64,000 nucleotides of DNA, taken from Oceanococcus sp041619555 (GTDB lineage Bacteria > Pseudomonadota > Gammaproteobacteria > Nevskiales > Oceanococcaceae). A model generated the notes under the pieces. That model was not told where the DNA came from and searched no databases. It saw nothing but the letters and a program-made list of their open reading frames with translations. Within the stretch, counting starts at the first letter, position 1. Every line of letters starts with the position of its first letter. Both the position numbers and the translations under genes were made by a program. The stretch lies in contig JBFKDQ010000014.1 of NCBI GenBank assembly GCA_041619555.1, forward strand, positions 5,225-69,224, read 5' to 3'. Below are positions 34,477 to 42,466 of the stretch, one piece after another.

Positions 34477-35169
34477 ATGGATTTTCAAGACCAGCTATTC
34501 ATCGTCAGTGGCGCCGGCGGCAGCCTTGGCGCAGCCGTGCTGCGAGTCTGCGCGGGCTATGGCGCGCGCATCGTGGCGCTCGATCGGGACGTGCGGGATG
34601 ACGCGGTCGATGGGCCGCGGATCGAACGTATCGCGCTGGATCTTCAGAACAAGGACGATGTCGCGGCGGTGATGCGGCAGGTGCATGCCCGGCATGGGCG
34701 CGTTGATGCGCTGATCAACGCGGTGGGTGGCTTCGCGATGGGACCGGCGGTGCATGAGACTCCGGCGGAGGACTGGGAGCACATGCTCGATCTGAATGTG
34801 CGGCCGCTATTGAATCTGTTCCATGCGGTGATCCCGCTGATGCAGGCCGCGGGTCGCGGGCGTGTGGTGAATGTTGGTGCGCTCGGGGCGCTGCAGGGTC
34901 ACGCCGGGATGGGGGCTTATGTTTCCGCCAAGTGCATGGTGGCGCGCTTGACCGAATCGATGGCGGAGGAACTGCGGGAGCAGGGCATCAATGTCAATGC
35001 GGTGCTGCCCAGCATCATCGATACCGCGGCCAATCGCGCGGCGATGCCGCAGGCGGAGTTCTCGCATTGGGTCGCGCCGGCGGATCTGGCGGCGGTGATT
35101 GCATTTCTGTGTTCCGATGCCGCGCGCGCGGTGCACGGCGCCTGCATCCCGGTGCGAGGCCTGAGTTGA
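34477..35169 (+). CDS. short-chain dehydrogenase/reductase of the Atu-like cluster
   Basis: A 230-residue classical SDR. It has the GAGGSLGAA cofactor loop, NAVGGFAMG and VVNVGALGALQGH, where a glycine or alanine stands near the usual serine. YVSAK is the catalytic pair. The ATG at 34477 starts directly at the first beta strand. It is the first gene of the plus-strand operon, and its stop overlaps the TTG of the next gene. It probably oxidises or reduces an alcohol or hydroxyacyl intermediate; substrate not determinable here. Confidence 0.84.
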   Translation: MDFQDQLFIVSGAGGSLGAAVLRVCAGYGARIVALDRDVRDDAVDGPRIERIALDLQNKDDVAAVMRQVHARHGRVDALINAVGGFAMGPAVHETPAEDWEHMLDLNVRPLLNLFHAVIPLMQAAGRGRVVNVGALGALQGHAGMGAYVSAKCMVARLTESMAEELREQGINVNAVLPSIIDTAANRAAMPQAEFSHWVAPADLAAVIAFLCSDAARAVHGACIPVRGLS

Positions 35170-36176
35170 TCTTCAGCGCGCAAGAGCTGTTGCGGGAGCT
35201 GTCCGGCGGGCCGGCGCCGGTACGCTTTTCCGTGTTCGGGGAGCAGGTGGCTCTGGTGCTGGATCTGGCCAGCGTGGTGGATGATGACGGCGCCCGGCGT
35301 CTGGCCGCGTGGCTGCCGAGTCTGGCCTGTCCGGTGATCGGTCTGGCCGAGCACGAGCTCCTGCTGTGTCGCCAGGGTGCGGCGACCGTTTGTGCGGCCA
35401 CTTGCGACGTCGTTGTGGCCGAGGCTGCAGAATTGGACTGGCTGCTGCAGAAGATCGAGGCGCGGCCGGTGACCGCGGCCTGTTTCGTGGAACTGCTGCG
35501 CCGTAGCGAAGGCTTGCCGGTCGAGATCGGGTTGGCGATGGAGTCAAGCCAGTTCGCCTGTTTGCAGGGCGGCGCGGAATATGCGGCGTGGTTGCGCGAC
35601 CGGCCGGTCGCCAAGGCGGTGCCGCAGGATTCCGGACCTGCCGTGCTGTTGCGGCGCGAGGGCAGTTGCCTGCAGATGACGCTGAACCGGCCGTCCAGCC
35701 GCAACGCGATGTCGGTGGAGATGCGCGACGCCCTGGTCGAAGCCTTGCGCATGGTGTGGCTGGATGACAGTCTTGCCGAAGTCCACCTGAGCGGCGCAGG
35801 GCGCAGTTTCAGTACCGGCGGCGAGCTGCGTGAGTTCGGTCAGGTTCCGGATGCGGCGAGCGGGCATCTGATTCGCTTGCTGTCGGTGCCGGGGCGGTTC
35901 TTGGCGCCGGTGGCGGCGCGCGTACGGGCCTATGTGCATGGCGCATGCGTGGGTTCCGGAATCGAATTCCCAGCCTTTGCCGGCCGGGTGGTGGCCCATC
36001 CCGAAGCCTGGTTCCAGTTGCCGGAAATCGGCATGGGACTGATTCCCGGTGCGGGTGGGTGCATCAGCATGGCGCGCCGGATCGGGCGTCAGCGTCTGGC
36101 CTGGATGGGGTTGTCCGGCAAACGTGTGCGTGCCCCGCAGGCGCTGGCCTGGGGGCTGATCGATGAAATTTCATAA
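35166..36176 (+). CDS. enoyl-CoA hydratase/isomerase family with unusual N-terminal half
   Basis: A 336-residue protein. The C-terminal 190 residues are a crotonase domain: NRPSSRNAMSVEM, FSTGGELREFG, VHGACVGSGIEFPAFAGRV and LPEIGMGLIPGAGG. The first 150 residues (RFSVFGEQVALVLDLASVVDDD..., VIGLAEHELLL) read like a degenerate, shortened second crotonase-like module without active-site glycines. The TTG at 35166 overlaps the preceding SDR stop codon (TTGA), which sets this start; the frame stays open further upstream but only antisense-like. Role in the pathway: a second hydratase or isomerase. Confidence 0.76.
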   Translation: MIFSAQELLRELSGGPAPVRFSVFGEQVALVLDLASVVDDDGARRLAAWLPSLACPVIGLAEHELLLCRQGAATVCAATCDVVVAEAAELDWLLQKIEARPVTAACFVELLRRSEGLPVEIGLAMESSQFACLQGGAEYAAWLRDRPVAKAVPQDSGPAVLLRREGSCLQMTLNRPSSRNAMSVEMRDALVEALRMVWLDDSLAEVHLSGAGRSFSTGGELREFGQVPDAASGHLIRLLSVPGRFLAPVAARVRAYVHGACVGSGIEFPAFAGRVVAHPEAWFQLPEIGMGLIPGAGGCISMARRIGRQRLAWMGLSGKRVRAPQALAWGLIDEIS

Positions 36177-36224
36177 GGGATTGCGCGCGGGCGCGATCCG
36201 GTCAACAAGCTGAAGAGAGTGAAG

Positions 36225-37421
36225 ATGAACAATCCGCAAAGTGTGCTGCAGGCTTTTACCGGTCTGTCCGATGATGAAGCCGAAATCCTGCATCAGGCCA
36301 ATCGCTTCGCCGAGAAAGAACTGTATCCGCTGGCGCCGAAAATGGACGACGAGGAGTGGTGGCCAGATCAGGCCTTTCCGAAAATCGGTGAGAATGGCTT
36401 CTTCGGTGTCACCGCGCCGGCCCAGTACGGTGGCTCCGATCTCGACATCATGGCCAGTGGCCTGGTGCTGCAGGCCATCTCGCGCTGGAACTATGCCCTG
36501 GGACTGTCCTGGGTGGCGCACGAAAATCTCTGCCTGCACAACATCCTGCGCAATGCGAATCAGGCGCAGAAGGACAAGTACGTGCCGGGCCTGGTCAAAG
36601 GGGAGTTGATCGGTGCGCTGGGTCTGACCGAGCCCGGTGCGGGTTCCGATGCGCTGGGCGCCATGCGCACCACCGCGCGGCGCGAAGGCGATGAGTATGT
36701 GCTCAACGGCCGCAAGATCTACATCACCAATGGTCCGGTGGCCGATGTCCTGCTGGTTTATGCCAAGACCGACATGGGCAAGGGCGCACAGGGCATCTCG
36801 GCATTCCTGGTGGACAAGGATGCACCGGGCTTCGCGGTGGCGCAGAAGTTGATCAAGATGGGCTTTCGGGGCAGTCAGACGGGCGAACTGGTTTTCAACG
36901 ACTGCCGCGTTCCCGCCGCCAATCTGGTCGGAGAGGAGAATCGCGGGGTGAAGGTGGTGATGAGTGGCCTGGATCTGGAGCGGGCGATGATTTCGCCGAT
37001 CTGTCTGGGCATCGCCGAACGAGCGCTGCAACTGTCCATTGACTATGCCTGTCAGCGCGAGCAGTTCGGCAAGCGCATTGCAAGCTTCCAGATGATTCGA
37101 TCCAAGATCGCGGACATGTACGTCTGGGTTGAATCCATGCGGCTGTTTACCTATCAGACCCTGCGCGCGGCCAGCGCGATCGGGGAGGAGGATGGCGGGC
37201 GTGGCGAAATCCACAAGCTGACTGCCGCCGGGGTCATGTATGTGGCGGAAACCCTGAACAAGGTGCTGAACGATGCGGTGCAGATTCATGGCGGCAGCGG
37301 TTACATCTGGGAGTCGGAAATCAATCGGCTGTATCGCGCCAACAAGTTGCTGGAGATCGGCGCCGGCACCACCGAAGTGCGCAAGATGATCATTTCCGAC
37401 GATTTGCTCGGCCGCGGTTAG
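36225..37421 (+). CDS. acyl-CoA dehydrogenase (isovaleryl/citronellyl-CoA type)
   Basis: A 398-residue FAD-dependent dehydrogenase. Signatures are LGLTEPGAGSDALG, WISGG-equivalent KIYITNGP, the flavin/ETF region QREQFGKRIASFQMIR and the C-terminal GAGTTEVRKMII. A glutamate in GLDLERAMIS sits where isovaleryl-CoA and long-chain enzymes carry the catalytic base, and the alternative GT-adjacent position holds alanine. It fits AtuD/LiuA-like enzymes. A GAGAG site precedes the ATG. The gene ends against a 107-bp inverted-repeat element. Confidence 0.9.
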   Translation: MNNPQSVLQAFTGLSDDEAEILHQANRFAEKELYPLAPKMDDEEWWPDQAFPKIGENGFFGVTAPAQYGGSDLDIMASGLVLQAISRWNYALGLSWVAHENLCLHNILRNANQAQKDKYVPGLVKGELIGALGLTEPGAGSDALGAMRTTARREGDEYVLNGRKIYITNGPVADVLLVYAKTDMGKGAQGISAFLVDKDAPGFAVAQKLIKMGFRGSQTGELVFNDCRVPAANLVGEENRGVKVVMSGLDLERAMISPICLGIAERALQLSIDYACQREQFGKRIASFQMIRSKIADMYVWVESMRLFTYQTLRAASAIGEEDGGRGEIHKLTAAGVMYVAETLNKVLNDAVQIHGGSGYIWESEINRLYRANKLLEIGAGTTEVRKMIISDDLLGRG

Positions 37422-37423
37422 CC

Positions 37424-37530
37424 GGCTGTTGAAAATCTCTGATTTTCGGCGGCCTGCGTGCGCGTGACCGGGAAACCAGGCTTCCCGGTCGGCGAGTGTG
37501 GGAAGGGCCAGGGTGGCCTTTTCAACAGCC
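37424..37530. repeat. MITE-like inverted-repeat element
   Basis: A 107-bp stretch bounded by a perfect 12-bp inverted repeat, GGCTGTTGAAAA at 37424-37435 and TTTTCAACAGCC at 37519-37530. An inner perfect hairpin is formed by GACCGGGAA (37466-37474) and TTCCCGGTC (37482-37490). There is no coding sequence. It begins three bases after the acyl-CoA dehydrogenase stop codon. The CAGGCTGTTGAAAA-type end resembles the termini of small non-autonomous elements; a long terminator-like hairpin is the alternative reading. No clear target duplication was seen. Confidence 0.6.
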
Positions 37531-37570
37531 TGTTCAGACCTGGTCCGACGACCTTATTGAGAAATTTGTG

Positions 37571-38431
37571 ATGAATCTGCAACTGGAAGAACTGTGGAAC
37601 CAGCCCACGGTCTACCGCGACGATCTTTTCATGGATCAGGTTGCCCTGGTCTCTGGTGGCGGCAGCGGGATCGGTTGTGCGACCGCATTGCTGTTCGCGC
37701 GCCTGGGGGCGCGGGTGGTGATTTGCGGGCGCACCCAGGCCAAACTGGATGCAGTGGCGGAGTTCGGTCGCGACAAGGGCGTAGAAATCCTGCCGCTGGC
37801 CTGCAATGTGCGCGAACCGGGCGCGGTGGACGAACTCTATGCGCGTGTGCATGCGCAGTTCGGCCGGCTCGATTGCGTTGTCAACAACGCCGGCGGTCAG
37901 TTTCCGCAGGATGCGATCGATTATTCCGACAAAGGCTGGTCGGCGGTCATCAATAACAATCTGAACGGGACCTGGTTCATGATGCAGCGCGCCGCGCGTT
38001 ACTGGCGGGAGCAGCAGCAGCCGGGATCGATCGTCAACGTGGTCGTGGTGATCGAGCGTGGGCTGCCGGGGGTGGCGCATACCGTGGCTGCGCGCGCGGG
38101 TGTGGTGGGGGCCGTGCGCACGGTGGCCGTGGAGTGGGCGCCCTTGAATGTGCGGGTGAACTGCGTGGCGCCGGGACTGACCGCGACCAAAGGGTTGGAT
38201 GTCTATCCGCCGGAGGCGGTGAAGGAATTTCCCCAGGCTAATCCGATGCGTCGTCCGGGGACCGCGATGGAGATGGCGGAAGCCTGTATTTACCTGTCCG
38301 CACCTTCGGGTAGTTTCATTACCGGCGAGGTGCTCACCGTCGATGGCGGCGGCAAGCTCTGGGGCGAGTTGTGGACCGCGGGTCGACCGGAGTACTACCG
38401 CTATCAGTCGATGCCGCCTACTGAATCGTGA
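37571..38431 (+). CDS. SDR of the peroxisomal trans-2-enoyl-CoA reductase (PECR) type
   Basis: A 286-residue SDR with GGGSGIGCA, NNAGGQFPQ and the late ITGEVLTVDGGG. The usual catalytic Tyr-xxx-Lys reads His-TVAA-Arg (HTVAARAGVVG), and the upstream serine is replaced in VNVVVVIERG. Human PECR, which reduces trans-2-enoyl-CoA with NADPH, shows the same HSGAAR pattern, so this looks like a family trait rather than damage. The ATG at 37571 gives the expected N-terminal extension (ELWNQPTVYRDDLF). It probably reduces an unsaturated CoA intermediate of the cluster. Its end overlaps the convergent motB by 14 nt. Confidence 0.83.
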   Translation: MNLQLEELWNQPTVYRDDLFMDQVALVSGGGSGIGCATALLFARLGARVVICGRTQAKLDAVAEFGRDKGVEILPLACNVREPGAVDELYARVHAQFGRLDCVVNNAGGQFPQDAIDYSDKGWSAVINNNLNGTWFMMQRAARYWREQQQPGSIVNVVVVIERGLPGVAHTVAARAGVVGAVRTVAVEWAPLNVRVNCVAPGLTATKGLDVYPPEAVKEFPQANPMRRPGTAMEMAEACIYLSAPSGSFITGEVLTVDGGGKLWGELWTAGRPEYYRYQSMPPTES

Positions 38432-39209
38432 TGACGTCCTGGGCGGTGGTCTCGGCCGGGGGCGAGCCCTTGACGATGATCTCCACTCGGCGGTTCTTGG
38501 CGCGGCCTTCGCGCGTGCTGTTGCTCTCGATCGGCCGGGTAAAGGCGTAGCCCGCGACGGTGACATTTCCTGGGTCGATCGCGCCGGTCTTCATCACCGA
38601 GTCGGCCACGGCGGCGGCCCTGGCGGCAGAAAGCGCCCAGTTTGAGGTGAAGCGGCCGCCGGCGACGCGGCGATCATCGGTATGACCGGCAACAACAATA
38701 TGCTGGCTGTTCTGCAGCAGGGCGACGATGCGCTGGATCAGCGGTTCCGCATTGCTGACCAGGTCCGCGCTGCCGGAAGCGAAGGACACATGTTCAGGGA
38801 AGCGGATGACGACATCATCGCCGTCACGTTCGATGACCACGCTCTGGTTGTCGATTTCCTCGCTGAGGGTCTCTTTCAGATCCTTGAGCAGTTTTTCAGT
38901 CTGTTCCTTCTCGATCTGCTGCTGGAGCTGGCGCTGCTGGCGTTCATCCAGTGGAATGGCCATGGTGCCGGTCTTGGTGACGATCCCCGCTTCCATGCCC
39001 TTGGTCATGTCGGTGCTGTTGCTCTTGATCATCTGCACGCCACCGAAGGCCTCGAGCAATGAGTCGGAGACATGCTTGAAGCGTTCCTCCTCCAGTTTGG
39101 AGAACGCGAACAGCAGCACGAAGAAGCACATCAGCAGGCACATCAGATCGGCGAACGTCGCCATCCATGCCGGAATGGGCGTGCCCTGCGGTTTCGCGTT
39201 CTCGCTCAT
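38418..39209 (-). CDS. motB: flagellar stator protein MotB/PomB type
   Basis: A 263-residue stator subunit. It has a short cytosolic tail, then one membrane helix, WMATFADLMCLLMCFFVLLFAF, which contains the critical ion-binding aspartate in TFADLM. A periplasmic OmpA-like peptidoglycan-binding domain follows (FPEHVSFASGSADL, VAGHTDDRRVAGGRFTSNWALSAARA, KNRRVEI). It couples ion flow to flagellar rotation with MotA. The start overlaps the motA stop by four bases. No other flagellar gene is in the window, as is common for the motAB pair. Confidence 0.92.
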   Translation of the reverse strand: MSENAKPQGTPIPAWMATFADLMCLLMCFFVLLFAFSKLEEERFKHVSDSLLEAFGGVQMIKSNSTDMTKGMEAGIVTKTGTMAIPLDERQQRQLQQQIEKEQTEKLLKDLKETLSEEIDNQSVVIERDGDDVVIRFPEHVSFASGSADLVSNAEPLIQRIVALLQNSQHIVVAGHTDDRRVAGGRFTSNWALSAARAAAVADSVMKTGAIDPGNVTVAGYAFTRPIESNSTREGRAKNRRVEIIVKGSPPAETTAQDVITIQ

Positions 39210-39997
39210 GCGGCCTCGGCGGCCGGGGGCGCGGCGGCTTCATCTTTGCCCTTGGTTTTTTCTTCCAGGCCGACCAGCAGGGTTTCTTCCAGCGCGCGCG
39301 GGGAAACCCCTGCATTAATGCCGAGCACCGCATCCAGGATGAGTTGCCGGGTTTCGCGCTCCATGCCGGCGCGCAGGTCGAGTTTGTCGGCCATTGGCAG
39401 GAACAGCAAATTGGCCAGCAGCGCGCCGTAAAGCGTGGTCAGCAGGGCGACGGCCATCGCCGGTCCGATGGTGGACGGGTCGGAGAGATTCATCAGCATC
39501 TGCACCAGTCCGACCAGAGTTCCAATCATGCCAAAGGCTGGCGCGGCATCGCCCATGGAGCGGAAGACCTTCTCGCCAATCATGTTGCGCGAGATTGAAG
39601 CGCTGATTTCCTTGTTGATCATGTCGCTGATGAAGTCGGCGTCGCGTCCGTCGCTGCAGTACTGGATCCCCTTGGCCATCAGCGGATTGGGAATTTCCAC
39701 CTGTTCCAGTGCGATCAGGCCTTTCTTCCTGGCCACATCAGCCAGTTCCTTGGCAGTTTCGATCAGGGCATAGGGGTCTTCGCCGCCTTCCTTGAATGCC
39801 CGGCCGAAGCCGGTGCCAATGGCCTGAAAGCAGGCTTTCATCGGGAAGCGCATCAGGGTGGCGGCGAAGGAGCCGCCCACCACGATGAGAATGCTGGGGG
39901 CGTTGATGAAGGGGCCGAAGCCGCTGCCGCCAAGCAGGATCGCGGCGGCGACCAGCACGCTGCCCAGGATGAGGCCGATCAGAGTGGCGAGATCCAT
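39206..39997 (-). CDS. motA: flagellar stator protein MotA/PomA type
   Basis: A 263-residue inner-membrane proton- or sodium-channel subunit. Two helices are N-terminal (LIGLILGSVLVAAAILLGG, INAPSILIVVGGSFAATLM), followed by a cytosolic loop with ARKKGLIALEQ. The other two helices include AAPAFGMIGTLVGLVQMLMNL and GPAMAVALLTTLYGALLANLLFLP. The prolines in APAFGMIG and in the last helix are family features. The short form without a MotA-type long tail resembles PomA, suggesting sodium use, though this is not certain. It is the first gene of the motAB pair. Confidence 0.92.
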   Translation of the reverse strand: MDLATLIGLILGSVLVAAAILLGGSGFGPFINAPSILIVVGGSFAATLMRFPMKACFQAIGTGFGRAFKEGGEDPYALIETAKELADVARKKGLIALEQVEIPNPLMAKGIQYCSDGRDADFISDMINKEISASISRNMIGEKVFRSMGDAAPAFGMIGTLVGLVQMLMNLSDPSTIGPAMAVALLTTLYGALLANLLFLPMADKLDLRAGMERETRQLILDAVLGINAGVSPRALEETLLVGLEEKTKGKDEAAAPPAAEAA

Positions 39998-40132
39998 GCG
40001 GGTCTATGCCGTCCGTAATAAAATGACGTGGCTAGACGCCGGGGCGGATGGCCGGGGCCTGGATGAAACTGGGTGTCTTGGTTGCTGACTCATTGGCTTG
40101 GAAAATGAATGCAGGTCGGGTAGCTTCGCTGC

Positions 40133-41266
40133 ATGCAACATTCATCCCACAGCGCGAAGCTCGAGCGCATTGACCAAGTCGTCAAAGGCTTGACTTACCC
40201 CTGGGGCTGCGATCGAGCGCCGGCGCCCGGGCAATTGCTGCAGGTCGCTGAGGGTGTCTGGTGGCTGCACATGCCGCTGCCATTCAGTCTCAATCGCATC
40301 AATCTGTGGATGCTGGAGGAGCCGGAGGGTTGGACCGTCATTGATACCGGGATCGCCGATGCGGCATCCAAGGCGGTCTGGGAGGCGCTGTTTGCCGGCT
40401 TCATGTCCGGGCGTCCCCTGCGCCGGGTGATCGTGACGCACATGCATCCGGACCATGTTGGGCTGGCTGGCTGGCTGGTCGAGCGATTCTCCTGTGACAT
40501 GTGGATGTCGAGAACCGAGTTCCTGATGTGCCGGAATCTGGTCGCCGATACCGGTCGGCCGGCGCCCGAGGTGGGTGTGCGCTTTTATCATGAAGCCGGT
40601 TTCGATCCGATCATGCTGGATCAGTATCGGGCTCGCTTTGGTGAGTTCGGGCGCTTCATCGAGAATCTGCCGCCGCAGTTTCAGCGCCTGACGGCGGGGC
40701 AGGCATTGAAGATCAATGGTCGCTACTGGCAGGTCGTGGTCGGTCACGGGCATTCGCCTGAGCATGTCTGCCTGTATTGTCCGGCATTGAATCTGCTGAT
40801 TTCCGGCGATCAGGTGCTGCCGCGAATTTCCTCCAACGTGAGCCTTTTTCCGACCGAGCCATTTGGCGATCCCCTGTCGGAGTGGCTGGCCTCTTGCGCG
40901 CAGTTGCGTCAGCAACTGCCCAGTGATGTCCTGGTGCTGCCGGCGCATCAGGAGCCCTTCACCGGACTGCATGAGCGATTGATGCAGATGCAGCATTCGC
41001 ATGAGCGCAGCCTCGAGCGGCTTTATCGCCACTTGCGACAGCCGGCGCGGGCCGTGGATTGTTTTTCCGTGCTGTTCCGGCGTCGCATTCATGGGCCGCA
41101 TGTAATGCTTGCGACCGGAGAATCTCTGGCTCACCTGAATTGCCTGATCAGTCGGCGTATGATCGACAGGGAGATCGATGAATTCGGCGTCGCCTGGTAC
41201 CGGCAGCGCCCCGAGTTGGAGCTTTCTGGTGATCTGGAAGCGCCGGTCGGGCCCGAAGAACATTAA
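40133..41266 (+). CDS. metallo-beta-lactamase-fold hydrolase with C-terminal winged-helix
   Basis: A 377-residue MBL-fold hydrolase. The zinc motif HMHPDH is at residues 103-108 (THMHPDHVGLAG), with further ligands in VVGHGHSPEHV, SGDQVLP and LPAHQEPF. The C-terminal 100 residues (RSLERLYRHL..., HLNCLISRRMID) fit the winged-helix tail of LACTB2/hydroxyacylglutathione-hydrolase-like members that act on thioesters or nucleic acids. Its specificity cannot be told from sequence. It is followed after 8 nt by the phosphatase-like gene, so they probably form an operon. Confidence 0.86.
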   Translation: MQHSSHSAKLERIDQVVKGLTYPWGCDRAPAPGQLLQVAEGVWWLHMPLPFSLNRINLWMLEEPEGWTVIDTGIADAASKAVWEALFAGFMSGRPLRRVIVTHMHPDHVGLAGWLVERFSCDMWMSRTEFLMCRNLVADTGRPAPEVGVRFYHEAGFDPIMLDQYRARFGEFGRFIENLPPQFQRLTAGQALKINGRYWQVVVGHGHSPEHVCLYCPALNLLISGDQVLPRISSNVSLFPTEPFGDPLSEWLASCAQLRQQLPSDVLVLPAHQEPFTGLHERLMQMQHSHERSLERLYRHLRQPARAVDCFSVLFRRRIHGPHVMLATGESLAHLNCLISRRMIDREIDEFGVAWYRQRPELELSGDLEAPVGPEEH

Positions 41267-41274
41267 GGAGAGAC

Positions 41275-41718
41275 ATGTCCTTCAATCTGAATACCCCCTT
41301 TGTTTTCGAACCCTTGCCCATGCTCGTTTGTGCCGGGCAGCCAGATCCGGAGGGCTTTCGTCAGGCCGCTGCCGCCGGTCTGGCCGGTGTCGTCAATCTG
41401 CGACCCGACGCGGAGATGGACTGGGATGAAGCTGGCCTGCTGGCCGAATTGGGGGTCGACTACCTGCAGATCCCGGTGTCCAGTCCGAATGACCTGAGCC
41501 AACAAAATGCCCGCATCCTGTGGGACTGGCTGGAGGCGCACCGTGACCAGCAGGTCATGGTGCATTGCGCCAGCAGCAACCGGGTTGGCGCATTGCTGGC
41601 GCTGGGGCATTTCCTGGCGCAGGGTGATCATGAGGAAGCCCTGGAATTGGGGCGGGCCGCCGGCCTCACCAAGATGGAGCCGATGGTGGTGCAGATCCTT
41701 AGACAGTGGTCGGCTTGA
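41275..41718 (+). CDS. dual-specificity-phosphatase-like protein (DUF442/Blh phosphatase type)
   Basis: A 147-residue cysteine-phosphatase-fold protein. The CX5R loop is Cys98-ASSN-Arg103 (VHCASSNRVGALLAL), with the VVNLRPDAEMDWDEAG strand-helix typical of the DUF442/beta-lactamase-hydrolase-like phosphatase group. Family members are often linked to sulfide or persulfide metabolism. Here the upstream neighbour is an MBL hydrolase (8 nt) and the downstream neighbour a peroxiredoxin (19 nt). A thiol or oxidative-stress role is plausible. Confidence 0.82.
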   Translation: MSFNLNTPFVFEPLPMLVCAGQPDPEGFRQAAAAGLAGVVNLRPDAEMDWDEAGLLAELGVDYLQIPVSSPNDLSQQNARILWDWLEAHRDQQVMVHCASSNRVGALLALGHFLAQGDHEEALELGRAAGLTKMEPMVVQILRQWSA

Positions 41719-41737
41719 GATATTTGGAGAACTGATG

Positions 41738-42217
41738 ATGAGCATACAGCCAGGCGATGACATTCCCGATGTCACGGTACAGCGCATGGGCGATAAGGGC
41801 CCAGAGTCGATCAGCAGTCGCAGCCTGTTCGACGGACGAAAGGTGGTTTTGTTTGCGGTTCCAGGGGCTTTTACCCCGGGTTGTTCCTTGACCCATCTGC
41901 CGGGTTATGTGGTGAAGGCGGATGAAATCAAGGCGCGCGGCGTGGACGCCATCATCTGCATGGCGGTGAACGATGCGTTCGTGATGGATGCCTGGGGCAA
42001 GTCCCAGAATGCAGCGGAACTCATCATGCTGGCCGATGGCAATGGCGCGCTGACCGAGGCGCTGGGGCTGGCTCTGGATGCGCAGAAATTTGGCATGGGG
42101 CGCCGCAGTCAGCGATTTGCCCTGATCGCCGAAAACGGCAAGGTCACCCATCTGGCGGTCGAGCCGGCCGGTGGCGTGACGGTCTCGTCGGCGGAAAGTA
42201 TTCTGCAGCACCTGTAG
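41738..42217 (+). CDS. peroxiredoxin of the Prx5 type
   Basis: A 159-residue peroxiredoxin that reduces hydroperoxides. The peroxidatic Cys49 lies in VPGAFTPGCS, the Prx5 signature, and no Prx5 resolving cysteine is obvious downstream apart from the one in DAIICMAVND. Such enzymes usually take electrons from glutaredoxin or glutathione. GGAGA ends seven bases before the ATG at 41738; the ATG at 41735 is also possible. It is third in the MBL-phosphatase-peroxiredoxin group. Confidence 0.9.
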   Translation: MSIQPGDDIPDVTVQRMGDKGPESISSRSLFDGRKVVLFAVPGAFTPGCSLTHLPGYVVKADEIKARGVDAIICMAVNDAFVMDAWGKSQNAAELIMLADGNGALTEALGLALDAQKFGMGRRSQRFALIAENGKVTHLAVEPAGGVTVSSAESILQHL

Positions 42218-42466
42218 CGCCGGCTCGATTGCGGGCGAGCTTCCGGCCGGCGGTGTGATCAGCGGGCTGGTCTGAACCGCTCGCGCCGGGCGGGGATGGC
42301 CGGGCGGTGCCTGGATTTGACCAGGATTTCACCGTGTTTGGCCAAGACTGGGCGCCGACGCTTCCTTTAGTTTTTGTCAGCTAACGGGCCTGCTCCTGGC
42401 GCGTTTTTTGCTAGGCCCCTGGTTTAGGCCACGATCTGATCGCAGAATGACCATTATTGAGCGCTT
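42218..42466. other. intergenic region upstream of ECF sigma gene
   Basis: This 249-nt gap has no gene. It contains T-rich patches (TTAGTTTTTG near 42367 and GTTTTTTG near 42404) and probably holds the promoter of the sigma-factor operon. No autoregulatory -35/-10 pair was recognised with confidence. Confidence 0.3.

Noticed and set aside
40133..41718. MBL hydrolase plus phosphatase as a split Blh persulfide dioxygenase
   Set aside because: The DUF442-like phosphatase fits one half of Blh, but the MBL protein has a winged-helix tail and GloB/LACTB2-like layout, not the ETHE1 pattern, so this reading was not adopted.
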